A DNA stretch of 64,000 bases from Bombyx mori (lineage: Eukaryota; Arthropoda; Insecta; Lepidoptera; Bombycidae), in contig NC_085111.1 of NCBI RefSeq assembly GCF_030269925.1, forward strand, positions 2,658,142 to 2,722,141, read 5' to 3'. Positions 46,140 to 58,109 of this stretch are shown here, piece by piece. The position numbers were made by a program, and so were the translations under genes. The first letter of the stretch is position 1, and each line of letters opens with the position of its first letter. The notes below the pieces were generated by a model. The model had not been told where the DNA came from, made no database searches, and saw only the letters and a list, made by a program, of their open reading frames with translations.

Positions 46140-46960
46140 TGAAAAATATGAAATAAAACCGACGGCGTTACAAACAATAAGTGTACATAGAATTATTAAA
46201 ATATTTAAAAAATTGTTAAAATGACCATTTAAATGCTTGCAATTAAACCAAATTATACATAAATGAAAAAAGCTAATTATGAAGAAACATATAAAAATAA
46301 ATTCCTGTCATAATCATTATCTACTGGATCCAGTGCTTCATTATTGGGCAGTCTAGACGACTCCTCCAGCAGAAAGGCTGCAGGTAGCTATCATCGGAGC
46401 GCTGATAAGACGCTCGCGAGGCGACTATAACCACGCAAACAATGTCAAACTCAGCCACAAATTTACATTTATTAATCCTGGTTGGTTTTTCTTGGAAAAA
46501 AGTACCAACACGCTACTTCAAAATTTAAATCACATATTTTTAGGTTAAGTCAGATATAGCTGAAGGTCCTAGGTCCTACAATTATGAAGTATTCTTCTCC
46601 TTAATAATTTCCCCTTTGCTGAATGGTTTCGTGACACTAACCTTCTTTTTAAAGTCAAAGAATAAATATTCAATAAAACGCTTTAAATTGTTTTAAGTTA
46701 AAGTTTCGTCAGTGACACTTTTATAGCTACGTATTATTTAAATTAACCTCTCCACAGTTCGGAGTCCTTTGAGCGGACTCCACAGATACGTGAAATGTCA
46801 AATCACATTTATATAACTCTGTGTTGTTCGTATTATTTTATTACATATTTAATATATCGTCAAACCTTCTTATCAATTAACTAGTTTTGTGCTAAGATAA
46901 ACGATAGAATTTATTACAATTTCTGGGATGGAGTTTCTTGTGTATTTGAAAATGTTTTTT
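46140..46960. other. AT-rich spacer
   Basis: No gene. A GGAGTCC...GGACTCC hairpin lies at 46760-46780. Confidence 0.4.
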
Positions 46961-47176
46961 GTTTTCTTACCTACGCTGATAGGCTATTTCAGCGTAACCT
47001 TACCTAGTAGGTGAGCTTACGGGGCTCAAACCTGACGATGTTGCTAACACGAACCCTAGCAAAAGCCGTGCTTCGCAGAATCTACCACCGGATCGGAAAC
47101 GCGACCCACTGAGAAGATCCGGCGAGAAACTCAGTGGGATGTGTCTATGGGTTAATTCGCTCGTCGAGTCGCTCGT
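46961..47176 (-). mobile_element. Jockey-type LINE 3' end
   Basis: Matches 4713-4935 (CTACGCTGATAGG, GATCCGGCGAGAAACTCAGT). Confidence 0.82.
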
Positions 47177-47229
47177 GGTTCTATTATTCACACAATCAAA
47201 AAAGAATTTTAAGGCTTAAGAGTTTTTTT

Positions 47230-47482
47230 TTTTATTTATTTTTTATTGCTTAGATGGATGGACGAGCTCATAGCCCACCTGGTGTTAAGTGGTTACTGAA
47301 GCCCATAGACATCTACAACGTAAATGCGCCACCCACCTCGAGATATAAGTTCTAAGATCTCAGTGTAGTTACAACGGCTACCCCACCCTTCGAACCGAAA
47401 CGCATTACTGCTTCACGGCGGAAATAGGCGTTGTGGTGGTACCTACCCGTGCGGACTCCCAAGAGGTCCTACCACCAGTGGA
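47230..47482 (-). mobile_element. Bm1 SINE body
   Basis: Reverse-oriented, well preserved, ending AGGTCCTACCACCAGTGG. Confidence 0.9.
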
Positions 47483-47484
47483 AT

Positions 47485-48013
47485 AGTATTGCATAGTATA
47501 GTATTGCATACCTACTACCGCAACGCAACGCAAACTATCAATATTACGTGATGAAAAGTAATTAATTCAATTGGTCTATCAAGTGATCCGTTACTTCATC
47601 AAGGATTAATTAAAACCTCATTAGTTTTTTCTGTATTTTTGTACATAAAGGAAAATAATAATTTAAGTACATAACGTAGGTAAGTATCTTTATGCCTCGT
47701 GATTAACACACCGTGAAGTAACAATGCCTAATTAAAATGTAAATAAAAACTTTACATATTTAATTGTTAACTTCTGCAAGCACTTAAAATTCGTGAAACT
47801 TCGGAAAAACCTCAACGTAACCCATTTCCGTAACAGCGTATATAAGTATACGGCATCAAATATAGGTACTTAGGAACTTTATGACGCGAAAATTAGAGTT
47901 GAAGTTCGCTTGATATTTTACGATCCACCTAAAGGTAGTACGGGCAGAGAGCGCGTTCAACCCTCCAAGCAATTAAAAAAAAAACAAGATTAATATGAAA
48001 AATAAGTCTCTTA
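47485..48013. other. AT-rich spacer
   Basis: No gene or repeat recognised. Confidence 0.4.
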
Positions 48014-48040
48014 ACTACAAGGGCGAGATGATAAGTAACT

Positions 48041-48647
48041 TTTTTTTTTTTTTTTTTTTTCTCGGGGGGAAATCCTCATGGACTACCTTCGCCTAGGGAA
48101 AAGCGAAGGGGCGTGCCGGACTCCTACCGGCTAAAACCACCCCGGTGTCCACCCACACGTGCACGCAGGGCCGCGGGAATCCAAAATTCTTCCGCAGCCC
48201 CACACCAGTGCTGGCCCGGTCTATCCAGGCCTCGTCTCCTGCACGGAGTAGTGAGGCGTTCAGCTACTCCGTGCATCGCCTCAGGGGCACGCGCCGACAC
48301 CCGCATGCGCCTCCGTCTCAGGTCCATCGAATAGGGGGCGAGGGCTTTCCCAAGTCACTCGCCCCTGGACCCATTCATGGGGGGCGGAAAAGGGCATTGT
48401 CCGCCCTTGTCCTGCGCCCGGTGCGCCTTCTGCGGCCGGGAAAGGGAGTCGAGATCTCCCTCTCCCGTTCTGCAATTTCCTTCTGCGACATCACGTCCTC
48501 ACAGAAGGACACCACCGCGTCCCACGACTCTGCGCTGCCGACCATCCTCCGCACTACGGCCGGCAGCGACAGATCGCTTCCTACTTCATTTGTGAGGACA
48601 CGGCGCTGCTCCTCCCAAGCTACACACTCGGCGAGCGTGTGTTGCGC
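48041..48647 (-). mobile_element. R1-type LINE 3' end with 17-bp target duplication
   Basis: The direct repeat CGAGATGATAAGTAACT is at 48024-48040 and 48648-48664. The insert is GC-rich, with a T-run (poly-A) at 48041 and coding sequence at its 5' limit. Confidence 0.9.
48375..48647 (-). pseudogene. R1-clade reverse transcriptase C-terminal fragment
   Basis: The minus frame has no start because of 5' truncation. It reads AQHTLAECVAWEEQRRVLTN, then VVRRMVGSAESWDAVVSFCE and VMSQKEIAERERE, and stops at 48375. The H...EC pattern with FC(E)xVM..KE is the usual end of R1-type ORF2. Confidence 0.82.
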
Positions 48648-49240
48648 CGAGATGATAAGTAACTAGCCTAACAATAAAACACTCAACTTTTCGTGGTAAA
48701 ATTAATTTTATTTTTCGACATAGTCTCCGTGAACGTCTATGCACTTATTCCATCTTCGTTCTAAAGCAGTAATGCCTTCCATAAAATGATATCTTTCGGG
48801 GCATGCAAAATACTCCTCTACAGCGGCTATGACTTCATCATTTGTGGCAAATTTCTGTCCGCCCAAAAAAGTTTTGAGCTTAGGGAATAAGTGGAAGTCT
48901 GATGGGGCTAGATCAGGCGAATAAGGTGGGTGGGGTAGCAAATTATACCTACTTCAATTCGTTGATTTTTGCCATAGCTTTAACACATGTATGAACCCTA
49001 GCGTTGTCTTGGCGAAAGATGATTTTTTTTCACCAAATCTGGTCGTTTTTGCTGAATACACTGATGAAAATTGTCTAGAAGATTAACGTAGTATTCTCCA
49101 TTAATCGTTTGACCTTTAGGAAGGTCATCTGTCATCAAGATCCCATCTGCATCCCAAAAGACGGAAGCCATCATTTTTCTAGCCGACTTTACAGCCATGG
49201 GTTTTTTGTACAACGTAAACTCAATCCTTGTGATCATAGA

Positions 49241-49723
49241 TAATACAATTAATATATTAGTATCCCTGTTTTTTTTTCCAGTTATTTACCACACTTACTA
49301 ACTTTAAAGGTTTCATCAGTACTTGATCCATATATATCCAGCCAGTGTAAATTCATTTGATTACTACGAAAGTGTAGTTGGATACGGTAGCACATCTAAT
49401 TATGACGGTTGTACTAGCGTTGTATGTCTGAGGCAATAGATAGTAGAAACGAAAGCTAATGAGAGAATTAAAAGAAAGAGGGAGTAAGCACGTCGAGATA
49501 AGAAAAAAGAAGAAATATATTCTAACCCCTAAAATATCGCACGAATCTGTTGCGGCCGACTCTAAAAGAAATCGAGTATAATAGCAATACAATCATAAAT
49601 TATCATAATAGTTTGATCAGTTATCTAAACGGAAAGCCCAAGTACCTAAATGGTAAACCAGGCCTCACCCGGATGCGAAGCGTACAGCTCTGTCCATACT
49701 GGCGTCAAAACTCATACAGCGCT
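49241..49723. other. AT-rich spacer
   Basis: No gene or repeat recognised. Confidence 0.4.
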
Positions 49724-49889
49724 CAGTGTGCTTAGTGCGAGCTTTTTAACGTTCTCGATAGCGTAAAAGTTAACCCAAATTAGTATGGAGTGGGAAAGTT
49801 TGTTCACGTTTGCCGCTAGGGGCGCTGTTCCAACTGCATACAAATTTGAGTTAACTTTTACGCTATCGAGTACGTTAAAAAAAGCGCAC
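49724..49889. mobile_element. MITE with inverted ends, copy 2
   Basis: Same element as 30784-30960 (CAGTGTGCTTAGTGCGAG start; CTCGATAGCGTAAAAGTTAA in the arm). Its right end is shortened. Confidence 0.82.
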
Positions 49890-50224
49890 AGCGTTAGCAT
49901 CCTGAAAATATTGACAAATGAAAATATTGACAAAATGGTGGTGATACCCATCGTTGCGAATTTAATATACCACTGTAGAAAATATCCTATCAACCAGTTC
50001 CTTGATTGAACAATCAAGTGCCAACCGCGCTCGCAGTGTGACCAGACCCTAAGGATGATAATACAACAATTAAATCGTGACTTGACATTAGAGCCGCTAT
50101 AATCCATACGCAGGACTAAAGTAGGATATTAATAAATACAATACACACAATCATACAATGCAACTTATTGTTTAAAGGTTACGTCTACGATAATTACTCA
50201 TGTACTTGTAATAAATTAATGATA
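49890..50224. other. AT-rich spacer
   Basis: A short direct repeat (AAAATATTGACAAA) at 49903-49936. Nothing else recognised. Confidence 0.4.
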
Positions 50225-50375
50225 GTTAAGGGTAGGTAGCTTAGGTAGGCAGCAGTTTGGAAAGGCAGGTGTGGCTTGGCTCTGCTCCTAGCGTTGCTGA
50301 CGTCCATGAGTGACGGTAACCACTCACCATCAGATAGGCCGTGTGCTCGTCTGCCTTTAAGAGCAATAATAAAAA
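50225..50375 (+). mobile_element. LINE-A 3' tail, diverged
   Basis: GGCTTGGCTCTGCTCCTAGC through the conserved tail to an A-run at 50367. Confidence 0.8.
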
Positions 50376-50999
50376 AAAGCTATTTTAAGATTCAAAATTT
50401 ATTTGGATCTCTTATTAGTAGTATGATTTGAACAGTGTTTCAGGACAATTGAGACCGTCAGCGCAAAACTGGCCTAACCAACACACAATTCATATATTTT
50501 GTGCCTAAATATTACAATTTATTTAAAACATAATAAATTTTGATGCAAAACCGACCTATCACTAGTTTCATCCATAGATAACAGATACCTTTGTAAATAT
50601 TAATTTTTGCGCGTATTTTTTTTGCCTACGCAGTATTGTAAAGATAAATTCAAACCTCATACTCTTCCAAATGTTCCAAAAATTTTCGTTTAGTAGCTAG
50701 TGTCTTACCCTGTTAATGTGCTTACTGTCTTTACATAGTTTACATAGTGATCAATGAGCGACGATTAAAAAAAAAAGTGATATAATAATTATTATTTTTG
50801 CAAATTTAAATTAATCTCTTTTAAATATTCACTGTAACTCTTTTTTAATAATTAAATGAAAATATAATTGTTTTTCAAACTGATGACGTCATCTGTAGTA
50901 TAAAAGTTATAGAGGCGTCACCACAAAAAAATGTAACCCGTGACATGGTACTCATCCGTTCATCCTTGTGTCAATGTCACCCGTTCACTTTATTAATAA
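50376..50999. other. AT-rich spacer
   Basis: No gene or repeat recognised. Confidence 0.4.
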
Positions 51000-51194
51000 C
51001 TAGCTGTTACCCTTGGTTTCGCTCGCGTAGTCAAGGAAAAGCATCAAAGTTTCTTATGAAAATTCGATGTATTTTCGGGTCACTATCCTGCTGACCCAAA
51101 AATATAACTTAAAAAACGTCGTGTACATCCATTGCTTGGCTTCGATGTGAAAGAGAAACAAACAAACACACATTCACATTTATAATATTAGTAT
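51000..51194 (-). mobile_element. Helitron-like element
   Basis: The minus-strand start CATACTAATATTATAAATGT is at the right end; CTAG is at 51000-51003. Confidence 0.7.
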
Positions 51195-51278
51195 GAATGA
51201 ATATATATTTTAATAGCTTTAAGTACAATATTTCTCAAAACACGTACCGATTGTTATAATACCGCATTGAAAGATTTT

Positions 51279-51394
51279 TTTATTTTATTGCCCTTGTAGG
51301 CAGACGAGCATACGGCCCACCTGATGGTGAGTGGTTACCGTCGCCCATGGACTTCAGCAATGCCAGGGGCAGAGCCAAGCCGCTGCCTACCGTG
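51279..51394 (-). mobile_element. LINE-A 3' tail
   Basis: A nearly perfect 3' tail, cut off at CCGCTGCCTACCG. Confidence 0.88.
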
Positions 51395-51429
51395 GATAGG
51401 ATAGGAGATAGGACGATAAGTCATAAAAG

Positions 51430-51930
51430 TTTTGACTGCCTTCAGACTTGAGCTGAAACAATCCGGAAATACATGAAGTCAGCGTCGGAACGGTACTTCG
51501 ACAAGGCTAAGCGTCATGATAATCGCCTTATCGTTGCCGCCGCTGACTACTCCCCGAATCCTGATCATGCAGGAGCCAGTCACCGTCAACGTCCTAGACA
51601 CGTCCTTACAGATCCATCAGATCCAATAACCTTTGCCTTAGACGCCTTCAGCTCTAACACTAGGAGCAGGCTTAGGGACCCCGGTAACCGTACTCGTCGA
51701 ACTCGACAAAGAGATCGACGTGCAACCTAACCCATGCATCAGCCCGCTGAGTTTCTCGCCGGATCTTCGCAGCGGCTCGGGATTCCGATCCAATGGTAGA
51801 TTCTGCGAAGCACTGCTTTTGCTAAGGTCAATGTTAGCAAATTCTCGGTTTCATTCCGTGAGATTACCTACCCATCCGGGCGTAGTTGAAATAGCCCTGA
51901 GGCTACCAGCGAATGGGTAGGAAAAAAAAA
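51430..51930 (+). mobile_element. Jockey-type LINE 3' end with coding tail
   Basis: The frame 51473-51730 reads ERYFDKAKRHDNRLIVAAAD, then HRQRPRHVLTDPSDPITF and an Arg-rich end. It is homologous to the C-terminus of the 28977-30205 element but from a diverged subfamily. The 3' UTR ends in an A-run at 51922. Confidence 0.85.
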
Positions 51931-52794
51931 CTGTGGTTATACTACTGAAGATATAACTCAAGGAGAGTTGCCATTAAGCAGGCGGCCGGTGGTACTGCTC
52001 ATGCCGAGTCCCTATGCGGTATTATAAGAGGACCCACGCAATGTGGAATAACGATAAAAAGAAGTAGATGACGTTAATTAAGAGCAAATAAAGGTCATAC
52101 ATGTTTCCAGAAAAATAGGTATTAAAGATGATTTCTCAACAAAAAAAAAATTAAAAAAATTTCAGTCCAAAACTTCGTTTAGTATACTCAGTAATCAGCT
52201 ATCCTAACAATAGGAATGGCTTATAAAAAAAAACAATGTTATATAGCTGCATAGTGAGGTATGAGTTAATCTATTTTAGTTATGTTTGTTATTTTGGCGG
52301 TTGCGAAGATGAGGTTATTTTTCTTCCATGAAGGGAGTTCAAATGGACAACGGCTTATTGCAAACCAATGCTTGTAAACCGGCGTGTGATTTCTTCTACT
52401 TTTATCCCCAGCAAATATGTATTTTATCATTTCTTTTTTATTAATTCAGAATCATCAGTATTATATCTGTAACTATACTTAGAACGTTCATTTTTATTAA
52501 GCATGTTGCATCCGTGCAATACAATAATAAGCACTTGATTTATTAAAACGACTGCGTTACGACAATTAACCATAGTTAAATACTTATAAAATATTTATAC
52601 CTCGCCATTAGATGTATTCATAATCTTTTCATTAACTTCTTAGGTCATCAGGAAAATACTTAATGAATGTTATCGTGTTATAAATATTGATACTGAATTC
52701 TGTGGCGAAGCAAACACTTGTTAAAGTTTGGTGTATGAGATAGTTGTTACATATTACAACAAACAAACAAACAACCATTTATACTTAAACACAA
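51931..52794. other. AT-rich spacer
   Basis: No gene or repeat recognised. Confidence 0.4.
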
Positions 52795-53145
52795 CCTTTT
52801 TTTCTGGACAAGGGGCCGAACCTCATACATGAGGTTTCCGCGCCAAAGATGCGCTCTGGGTGTGTTGGTTTTTACGGTCCGCAGATTTTGGGAGCGGATC
52901 GCGACCCCAAAGATGTTTTCGGACCCCATTCACCAAACGACTCCCCTTGCATTACCTCACCCAATGTCCGATCTCCACCCCGTCAGAATCCGTAGACACG
53001 CGTCTACCCCAAGAACACCCAACCCACGGGTCGTCTCCGCGGAACTGTGGTCAGTCAAGTCGCCCAGCGGTGCCGCTGGGGCTCTGGGGTATCCAACTGG
53101 GCCAGGACCAGCCTGCCGGGTCGGTATAAACCGACAACGACCTGA
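52795..53145 (-). mobile_element. GC-rich LINE 3' end
   Basis: A diverged relative of 4162-4687 (GGGGCCGAACCTCATACATG, ACCAGCCTGCCGGGTCGG). Confidence 0.75.
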
Positions 53146-53149
53146 AACT

Positions 53150-54147
53150 TAACCTAATGATATCAAACCTTATTTATTACTATTCTCTATACAATGATTC
53201 ATAAAATTGTAATGTCAGATATAATTAGATCATAAATCCTCATAGCAATATTGTGAATTACTAGCGATTTTCAAGAATGAGGTCGTGTCTGTGGCAAGAA
53301 CTGTACGTTAACTGGCTGTATCTTTGATATTAATCATACGATTGATAGTAAAAAAATATATTTTTTACGACAAAATGTTTTTTTAACTCGTACATCATAA
53401 TTTCCTACGTTTTAGATCATTTTAGCTACAAAAGCGCGTATTTTGCTTTAATTAACTGTATTTTTTAAAGTAGCATAGATCTTTCGATGACTTTTTCACA
53501 CGTCCATGGAAAGAACGAATCAACTAATTCATTATTGCGTGCAATTCAAAACGTATTAGGAAAAGAACAGTTCGAATTCTCTGTTATATAGTGCACATGG
53601 TTTTACCAATAATATAATAAGCTACTTGCTAAACATCACTCGTAAAGACAATATAGTGACGCATATTACTTTTCGGAATATGTAAACCTCATCGATACGT
53701 GGCTCGAAATCACGATTCTGTGGTCAAGAGGCGTACGTGATGTCGCTTCACTAAGAGCGCGTTGAAAATCTTTCCTACTTCCGAACAAATATCTATGTAT
53801 ATCTATTCAAACCTGCTATACACCGAGTACTTTCGATAACCTCAATAGGCTTATCAGGCGATACTTATGGAAAGGGATTACCGTCAGACTTACGAATAGG
53901 CAGCCACTCACTACCACTACACTAAATAAAAACATGTTGTAACGCGCAGAAAAGTTCATTCTAGTTATTTCCTCCTTGTGGTAGTCTTTGCTGAACACAT
54001 GTCTTAAGTACTTATCTCGAATCGTGAAGAAATTTCCCACAAAATCATTTTAAACAAGATTAACTCACAGTACACCTTTTCTGTCATAGCAAATGACATA
54101 ATTCGGACAACGGCGTGTATATGTACTTTGTATGTATCTGCTATAAT
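53150..54147. other. AT-rich spacer
   Basis: No gene or repeat recognised. Confidence 0.4.
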
Positions 54148-54556
54148 GGATCATCATTCTCCTGTCCTTCTCCCAGTCACCTGGGCTCGGCGCAATATGT
54201 TTTCTCCTTCCGTACTTCTCTATCATATACCATTTCTTCGCTCACTCCCTTCTTACACATATCGTTTTTCACGCAATCCATCCAATTCTTCTTAGGTCTA
54301 CCTCTTCCTCTATAGCCTTCCATATTCATAGTTAACACTCTCTTACCAACTTCATTGTCATTTCGTCTCATCACATGTCCATACCATGCCAAACGCGCAC
54401 TTCTCAACTTCTCTGTGACAGGTGCTACTTTCAGAGTTCCTTTAATTGCTCTAATGTGCTGTAATGAATATGACATTTTACGTACCAACGCATTTACAGA
54501 TCGAATGATAGAGAGAAGTGATTTTCCGGGTCTTAAGCAGTTATTCAAAAACATTG
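54148..54556 (-). pseudogene. RTE-type LINE C-terminus and 3' tail
   Basis: The minus frame 54177-54554 reads LRSARLAWYGHVMRRNDNEV, then RGRGRPKKNWMDCVKNDM, and runs into the 3' tail with its ATC-rich end at 54150. The GHVxR...GRPKxxWxDC pattern is the RTE-type signature. Confidence 0.85.
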
Positions 54557-54617
54557 GTAATCTGGTCTGGGTGTTACTTGTTATTCCTTCGTATCTGTGT
54601 TTGGAGCGGAAGGAATG

Positions 54618-55400
54618 TTTTAGATTCCTATATTTTTCAACACCGGCTTATTTCCAATTAAGTATATAATTTCGTTCTCCGACATTTACATTCAATCATA
54701 AAAAAAAAAACTTTCCTCCGCTAATCATAGACGCGATAAGTCAACCAGTATCTTGAAATTCGTTAATGTATCCCGATTAGTCGATAAATTGCTTTCAATT
54801 TTCTTTCTGATAAACTAAATTTAAAAAAAAAACTGTTAGCAAAGACTAAAGGTCGCCAATTGGTACAAAACAAAACATTTAATCGTCTGCGCTGAAAGGA
54901 AAAAAGACTATATAAAAAACACATTCATTGACACTAAATTTCTTCAATTGTTCATCAAGTACATAAAGAAAATAAACAAAAGAAAAAATTTCACTAAGCT
55001 GTGCTGTGTTTTAGATTCCTATATTTTTCAACACCGGCTTATTTCCAATTAAGTATATAATTTCGTTCTCCGACATTTACATTCAATCATAAAAAAAAAA
55101 CTTTCCTCCGCTAATCATAGACGCGATAAGTCAACCAGTATCTTGAAATTCGTTAATGTATCCCGATTAGTCGATAAATTGCTTTCAATTTTCTTTCTGA
55201 TAAACTAAATTAAAAAAAAAAACTGTTAGCAAAGACTAAAGGTCGCCAATTGGTACAAAACAAAACATTTAATCGTCTGCGCTGAAAGGAAAAAAGACTA
55301 TATAAAAAACACATTCATTGACACTAAATTTCTTCAATTGTTCATCAAGTACATAAAGAAAATAAACAAAAGAAAAAATTTCACTAAGCTGTGCTGTGTT
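54618..55400. repeat. Tandem duplication, two 391-bp units
   Basis: 54618-55008 and 55009-55400 differ only in two homopolymer lengths that I can see. Each unit has TATATAAAAAAC (54909 and 55299 areas) and AT-rich sequence with no open frame. A Helitron starts three bases after the second unit. Confidence 0.92.
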
Positions 55401-55402
55401 TG

Positions 55403-55616
55403 TCTATACTAATATTATAAAGAGGAAGATTTGTTTGTTTGTTTGTTTCGAATAGGCTCCGAAACTACTGGACCGATTTGAAAAATTCTTTTTCCATTAG
55501 AAGCCGACATTGTCCCTGATGAACATAGGCTACTTTTTTTTAATTTTTTTTATTTTATTTTTTTGGTTTCATGTGTGTTTTAATGTTTCCGAAGCGAAGC
55601 GAGGGCGGGTCGCTAG
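55403..55616 (+). mobile_element. Non-autonomous Helitron
   Basis: Starts TCTATACTAATATTATAAAG and ends GCGGGTCGCTAG before T. Close to the copy in the gene 4 intron. Confidence 0.88.
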
Positions 55617-55619
55617 TCT

Positions 55620-56136
55620 ATCTATAAGATGCATATTCATTAAAAGAACATTCCAGAGTAAGTCTTCATATAATGAATTGATCTAAACCTACATACAGAG
55701 TTTTGTTTACACCTAAGTTCATGATGCATTTTCAATAAAATGTTAAAGACGTTTAAATTGTGATAAATTATGTATCTTGAATTTGATTTTTCTGCTAACA
55801 GTCTCGCGTTTATCGCAAATTAAAGACATTTATAAATTCCACAATGCACCAATCAATAATACCTCGAATGGTGACGTTATAAATATTATCATATGTATGT
55901 GTATATTGCAACGATTAGCGTTATTTACGTCTGTATAAAAAATTACGACAATTAAACATCATTATTGTTGGTAATTAAACAAATGTTTCGCATTTTCTAA
56001 ATTGGGTTTTACACATGTTGAATCATGAAAATGATGATTTTCTTAGGTTTGCGCCACCGGCATTTGGATGAAGTTAGACTTCATATTCAATAAAGTGAGA
56101 ATATTGTCAATCGAAGTTGGTTAATATTGTGGTGTA
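55620..56136. other. AT-rich spacer
   Basis: No gene or repeat recognised. Confidence 0.4.
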
Positions 56137-56402
56137 CTCTGAGGAATTTTTTGAGATCCCATCATTTCGTTTTTACCATCGCACCGCCCGCCACCGGAGT
56201 AGAGATCATCCATACTACCTGGAGCCACTGCATTCATCTCCAGTGCGTTTCCAGCGATATTTTTGCTTTTGGCTTTGGAATGAGCTCCCCTTCATTGTGT
56301 TTCTCGAGCGCTATGACATGTCCTTCTTCAAACGATGCTTGTGAGGAGTACTTAATGGTGGGCAGCGGCTTGGCTCTGCCCCTGGCATTGCTGACGTCCA
56401 TG
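56137..56402 (+). mobile_element. LINE-A ORF2 C-terminal fragment
   Basis: Degraded reading of FRFYHRTARHRSRDHPYYLE and ERYDMSFFKR. Its 3' tail is cut by the next insertion. Confidence 0.8.
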
Positions 56403-56482
56403 TTGTTGTTGTTGTTGTTGTAGTCCTAGGGTACCCCGCTGGTACATAGGGCCCTCACAAGTTGTCTCCACTTTACTCTGTC
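56403..56482 (-). mobile_element. 80-bp LINE tail with (CAA)n end and 15-bp target duplication
   Basis: The direct repeat TTGCTGACGTCCATG is at 56388-56402 and 56483-56497. The insert starts with (TTG)6 on the plus strand, i.e. a (CAA)n tail on the minus strand, as in RTE-type LINEs. Confidence 0.85.
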
Positions 56483-56639
56483 TTGCTGACGTCCATGGTT
56501 TTAACTAAAAAATATTAAATGGAATCAAATGAGAAACGCCAACTTTTAAGTAAATAATGAAAAATACTTAGAAAAGGGTAAAACCCAAGAAAATACGGTG
56601 AAATTAAAAATTTCATTTTTAGCAGTAGTTTGTACAGTT

Positions 56640-57185
56640 TTTTTTTTCACTAAGCTAAAGAATTTCACAGCCCATCTTCTTTTTCAACCCATGTCCACCC
56701 ATACTGAATCTAGGTCTGCTCAAATGCAATCCATTCTTTTCGGTCTCATGCCTTTCGCATCTACTCCTTGCCAGCTATGTCGTCATCCATCTCATTGGTT
56801 GTCTGCCCACGTTACGACGTCTAGTACGGGGTGTCCACTCCAAAACTTTTGTGTTCCACCGATTGTCAGTGCCACGGCATATGTGGCCGTCCCACTTCCA
56901 CTTCGGAAGTCAAACCAGCTCTTCTGCGGATTTCAGTATTGCGAGAGAAATGCCTAACATAGCCCGTTCCATGGCTCTTTGCGTGATTTGCATTTTGGTC
57001 ATAATTTGCTTTGTGAGCGTCCACACCATCACAGGGAGAACACATTGGCCGACCCTTCAATTTCATAAGTGTATTCCCCTTTATTATCTCAGTCAGCTTA
57101 CCGAAAGTAGCCCATCCTAGCTGCGTGCGGCGCTTTATCTCCCGTCCCTGGCTAGTTTTATGTCCTAACATACTCCTCCACTCTG
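56640..57185 (-). pseudogene. RTE-type LINE reverse transcriptase fragment
   Basis: The minus strand reads REIKRRTQLGWATFGKL near 57150-57090. With frame changes it then has ERAMLGIS-like and EIRRRAGLT segments and a GH(I/M) region. It is heavily decayed. Confidence 0.7.
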
Positions 57186-57204
57186 TATTTTTTTTTCTTT
57201 AACA

Positions 57205-57410
57205 CAGCCCGCTTGGTATTAAGTAATTAGAAGAGTTCATATGTCAGAACGTGCCGCCACATTGAGACATAAGGTCGAAGTCAGACTTTTATTAGGTAAC
57301 GGCTGCCCCACGCTTCAAAGCTGAATCCTGAAACTGAATAGCGCTAGAACGCAGGCAAGATGATGGTACCTACCCTTACGGGCTACCCTACTATTAGTCA
57401 GTACACTGTT
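57205..57410 (-). mobile_element. Old Bm1 body
   Basis: A diverged reverse copy (GGTAACGGCTGCCCCACGCTTC). Confidence 0.65.
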
Positions 57411-57479
57411 AGTGTGATTATGTTTCTTTATTGCACCACATAGGGACAAATACACCTGCTACTAAATCTTAAATAAAAT

Positions 57480-57890
57480 TTCATCATCATTCTCCTGTCC
57501 TTCTCCCAGTCACCTGGCGTTCGCAAGATATTTTTTATTGTTTTTTTTTATTGCTTAGATGTGTGGATGAGCTCACGCCCCGCCTGGTGTTAAGTGGATA
57601 CCGGAGCCCGTAGACACCTACGACGTAAATGCCACCCACCTCGAGATGTGAGTTCTTAGGTCTCCGTTTTTACTGTACAACAGCTGCCCCACCCTTCGAA
57701 CCGAAACGTATTACTGCTTCACGGCAAAAATAGGCAGGGTGGTGCTACCTACCTGTGCGGACTTACAAGATGTCCTACCACCAGTAAAAGTATTTTCCAG
57801 TGTTTTCTTTTTCCATACTCCTCTATCACATACCGTCTCTCCGCTCACTCCCTTCTTACACATATCGACTTTCACGTAATCCTTGTTAAA
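57480..57890 (-). mobile_element. RTE 3' tail split by a Bm1 body
   Basis: 57480-57533 and 57800-57890 are parts of one RTE tail (CTCCTGTCCTTCTCCCAGTC; CACTCCCTTCTTACACATAT). A reverse Bm1 body lies between them. Confidence 0.75.
57535..57788 (-). mobile_element. Bm1 SINE body inserted in an RTE tail
   Basis: T-run start, ATTGCTTAGATGTGTGGATG, ending TGTCCTACCACCAGTA. Confidence 0.88.
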
Positions 57891-58109
57891 TAAAACATAA
57901 ACAGCTCCTAATACGTGAGATACGTGTTTTTGTTTTATACTACGAGTAATAGGACAAACTAAAGTCGAGTGCGATGTATTTAAAGGGTCAGAAAATGTCA
58001 AAATTTAGCTTTTAAAGGTCACTTGTGGAGTGACATACACTGTAGTACGTATGAGATTTTTTTAAGGGATTTTATGACCTGGTAACTAAGACCTTTAGGT
58101 CATGTCTTA

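Larger units (their letters stand above)
48014..49240 (-). pseudogene. Mariner transposase relic, interrupted by a LINE
   Basis: The minus strand encodes ASVFWDADGILMTDDLPKGQ (49000-49237). In another frame it encodes PPYSPDLAPSDFHLFPKLK (48708-48941). Both are hallmark mariner transposase segments, the second around the last catalytic Asp. The N-terminal third is missing. The terminal sequence ACAAGGGCGAGATGATAAGT is probably the inverted repeat at the 3' end. It is split there by the R1-type LINE at 48041-48647. Confidence 0.85.

Noticed and set aside
48113..48666. 173-codon GC-rich plus-strand frame
   Set aside because: It lies antisense to an R1-type LINE insertion bounded by a target duplication.
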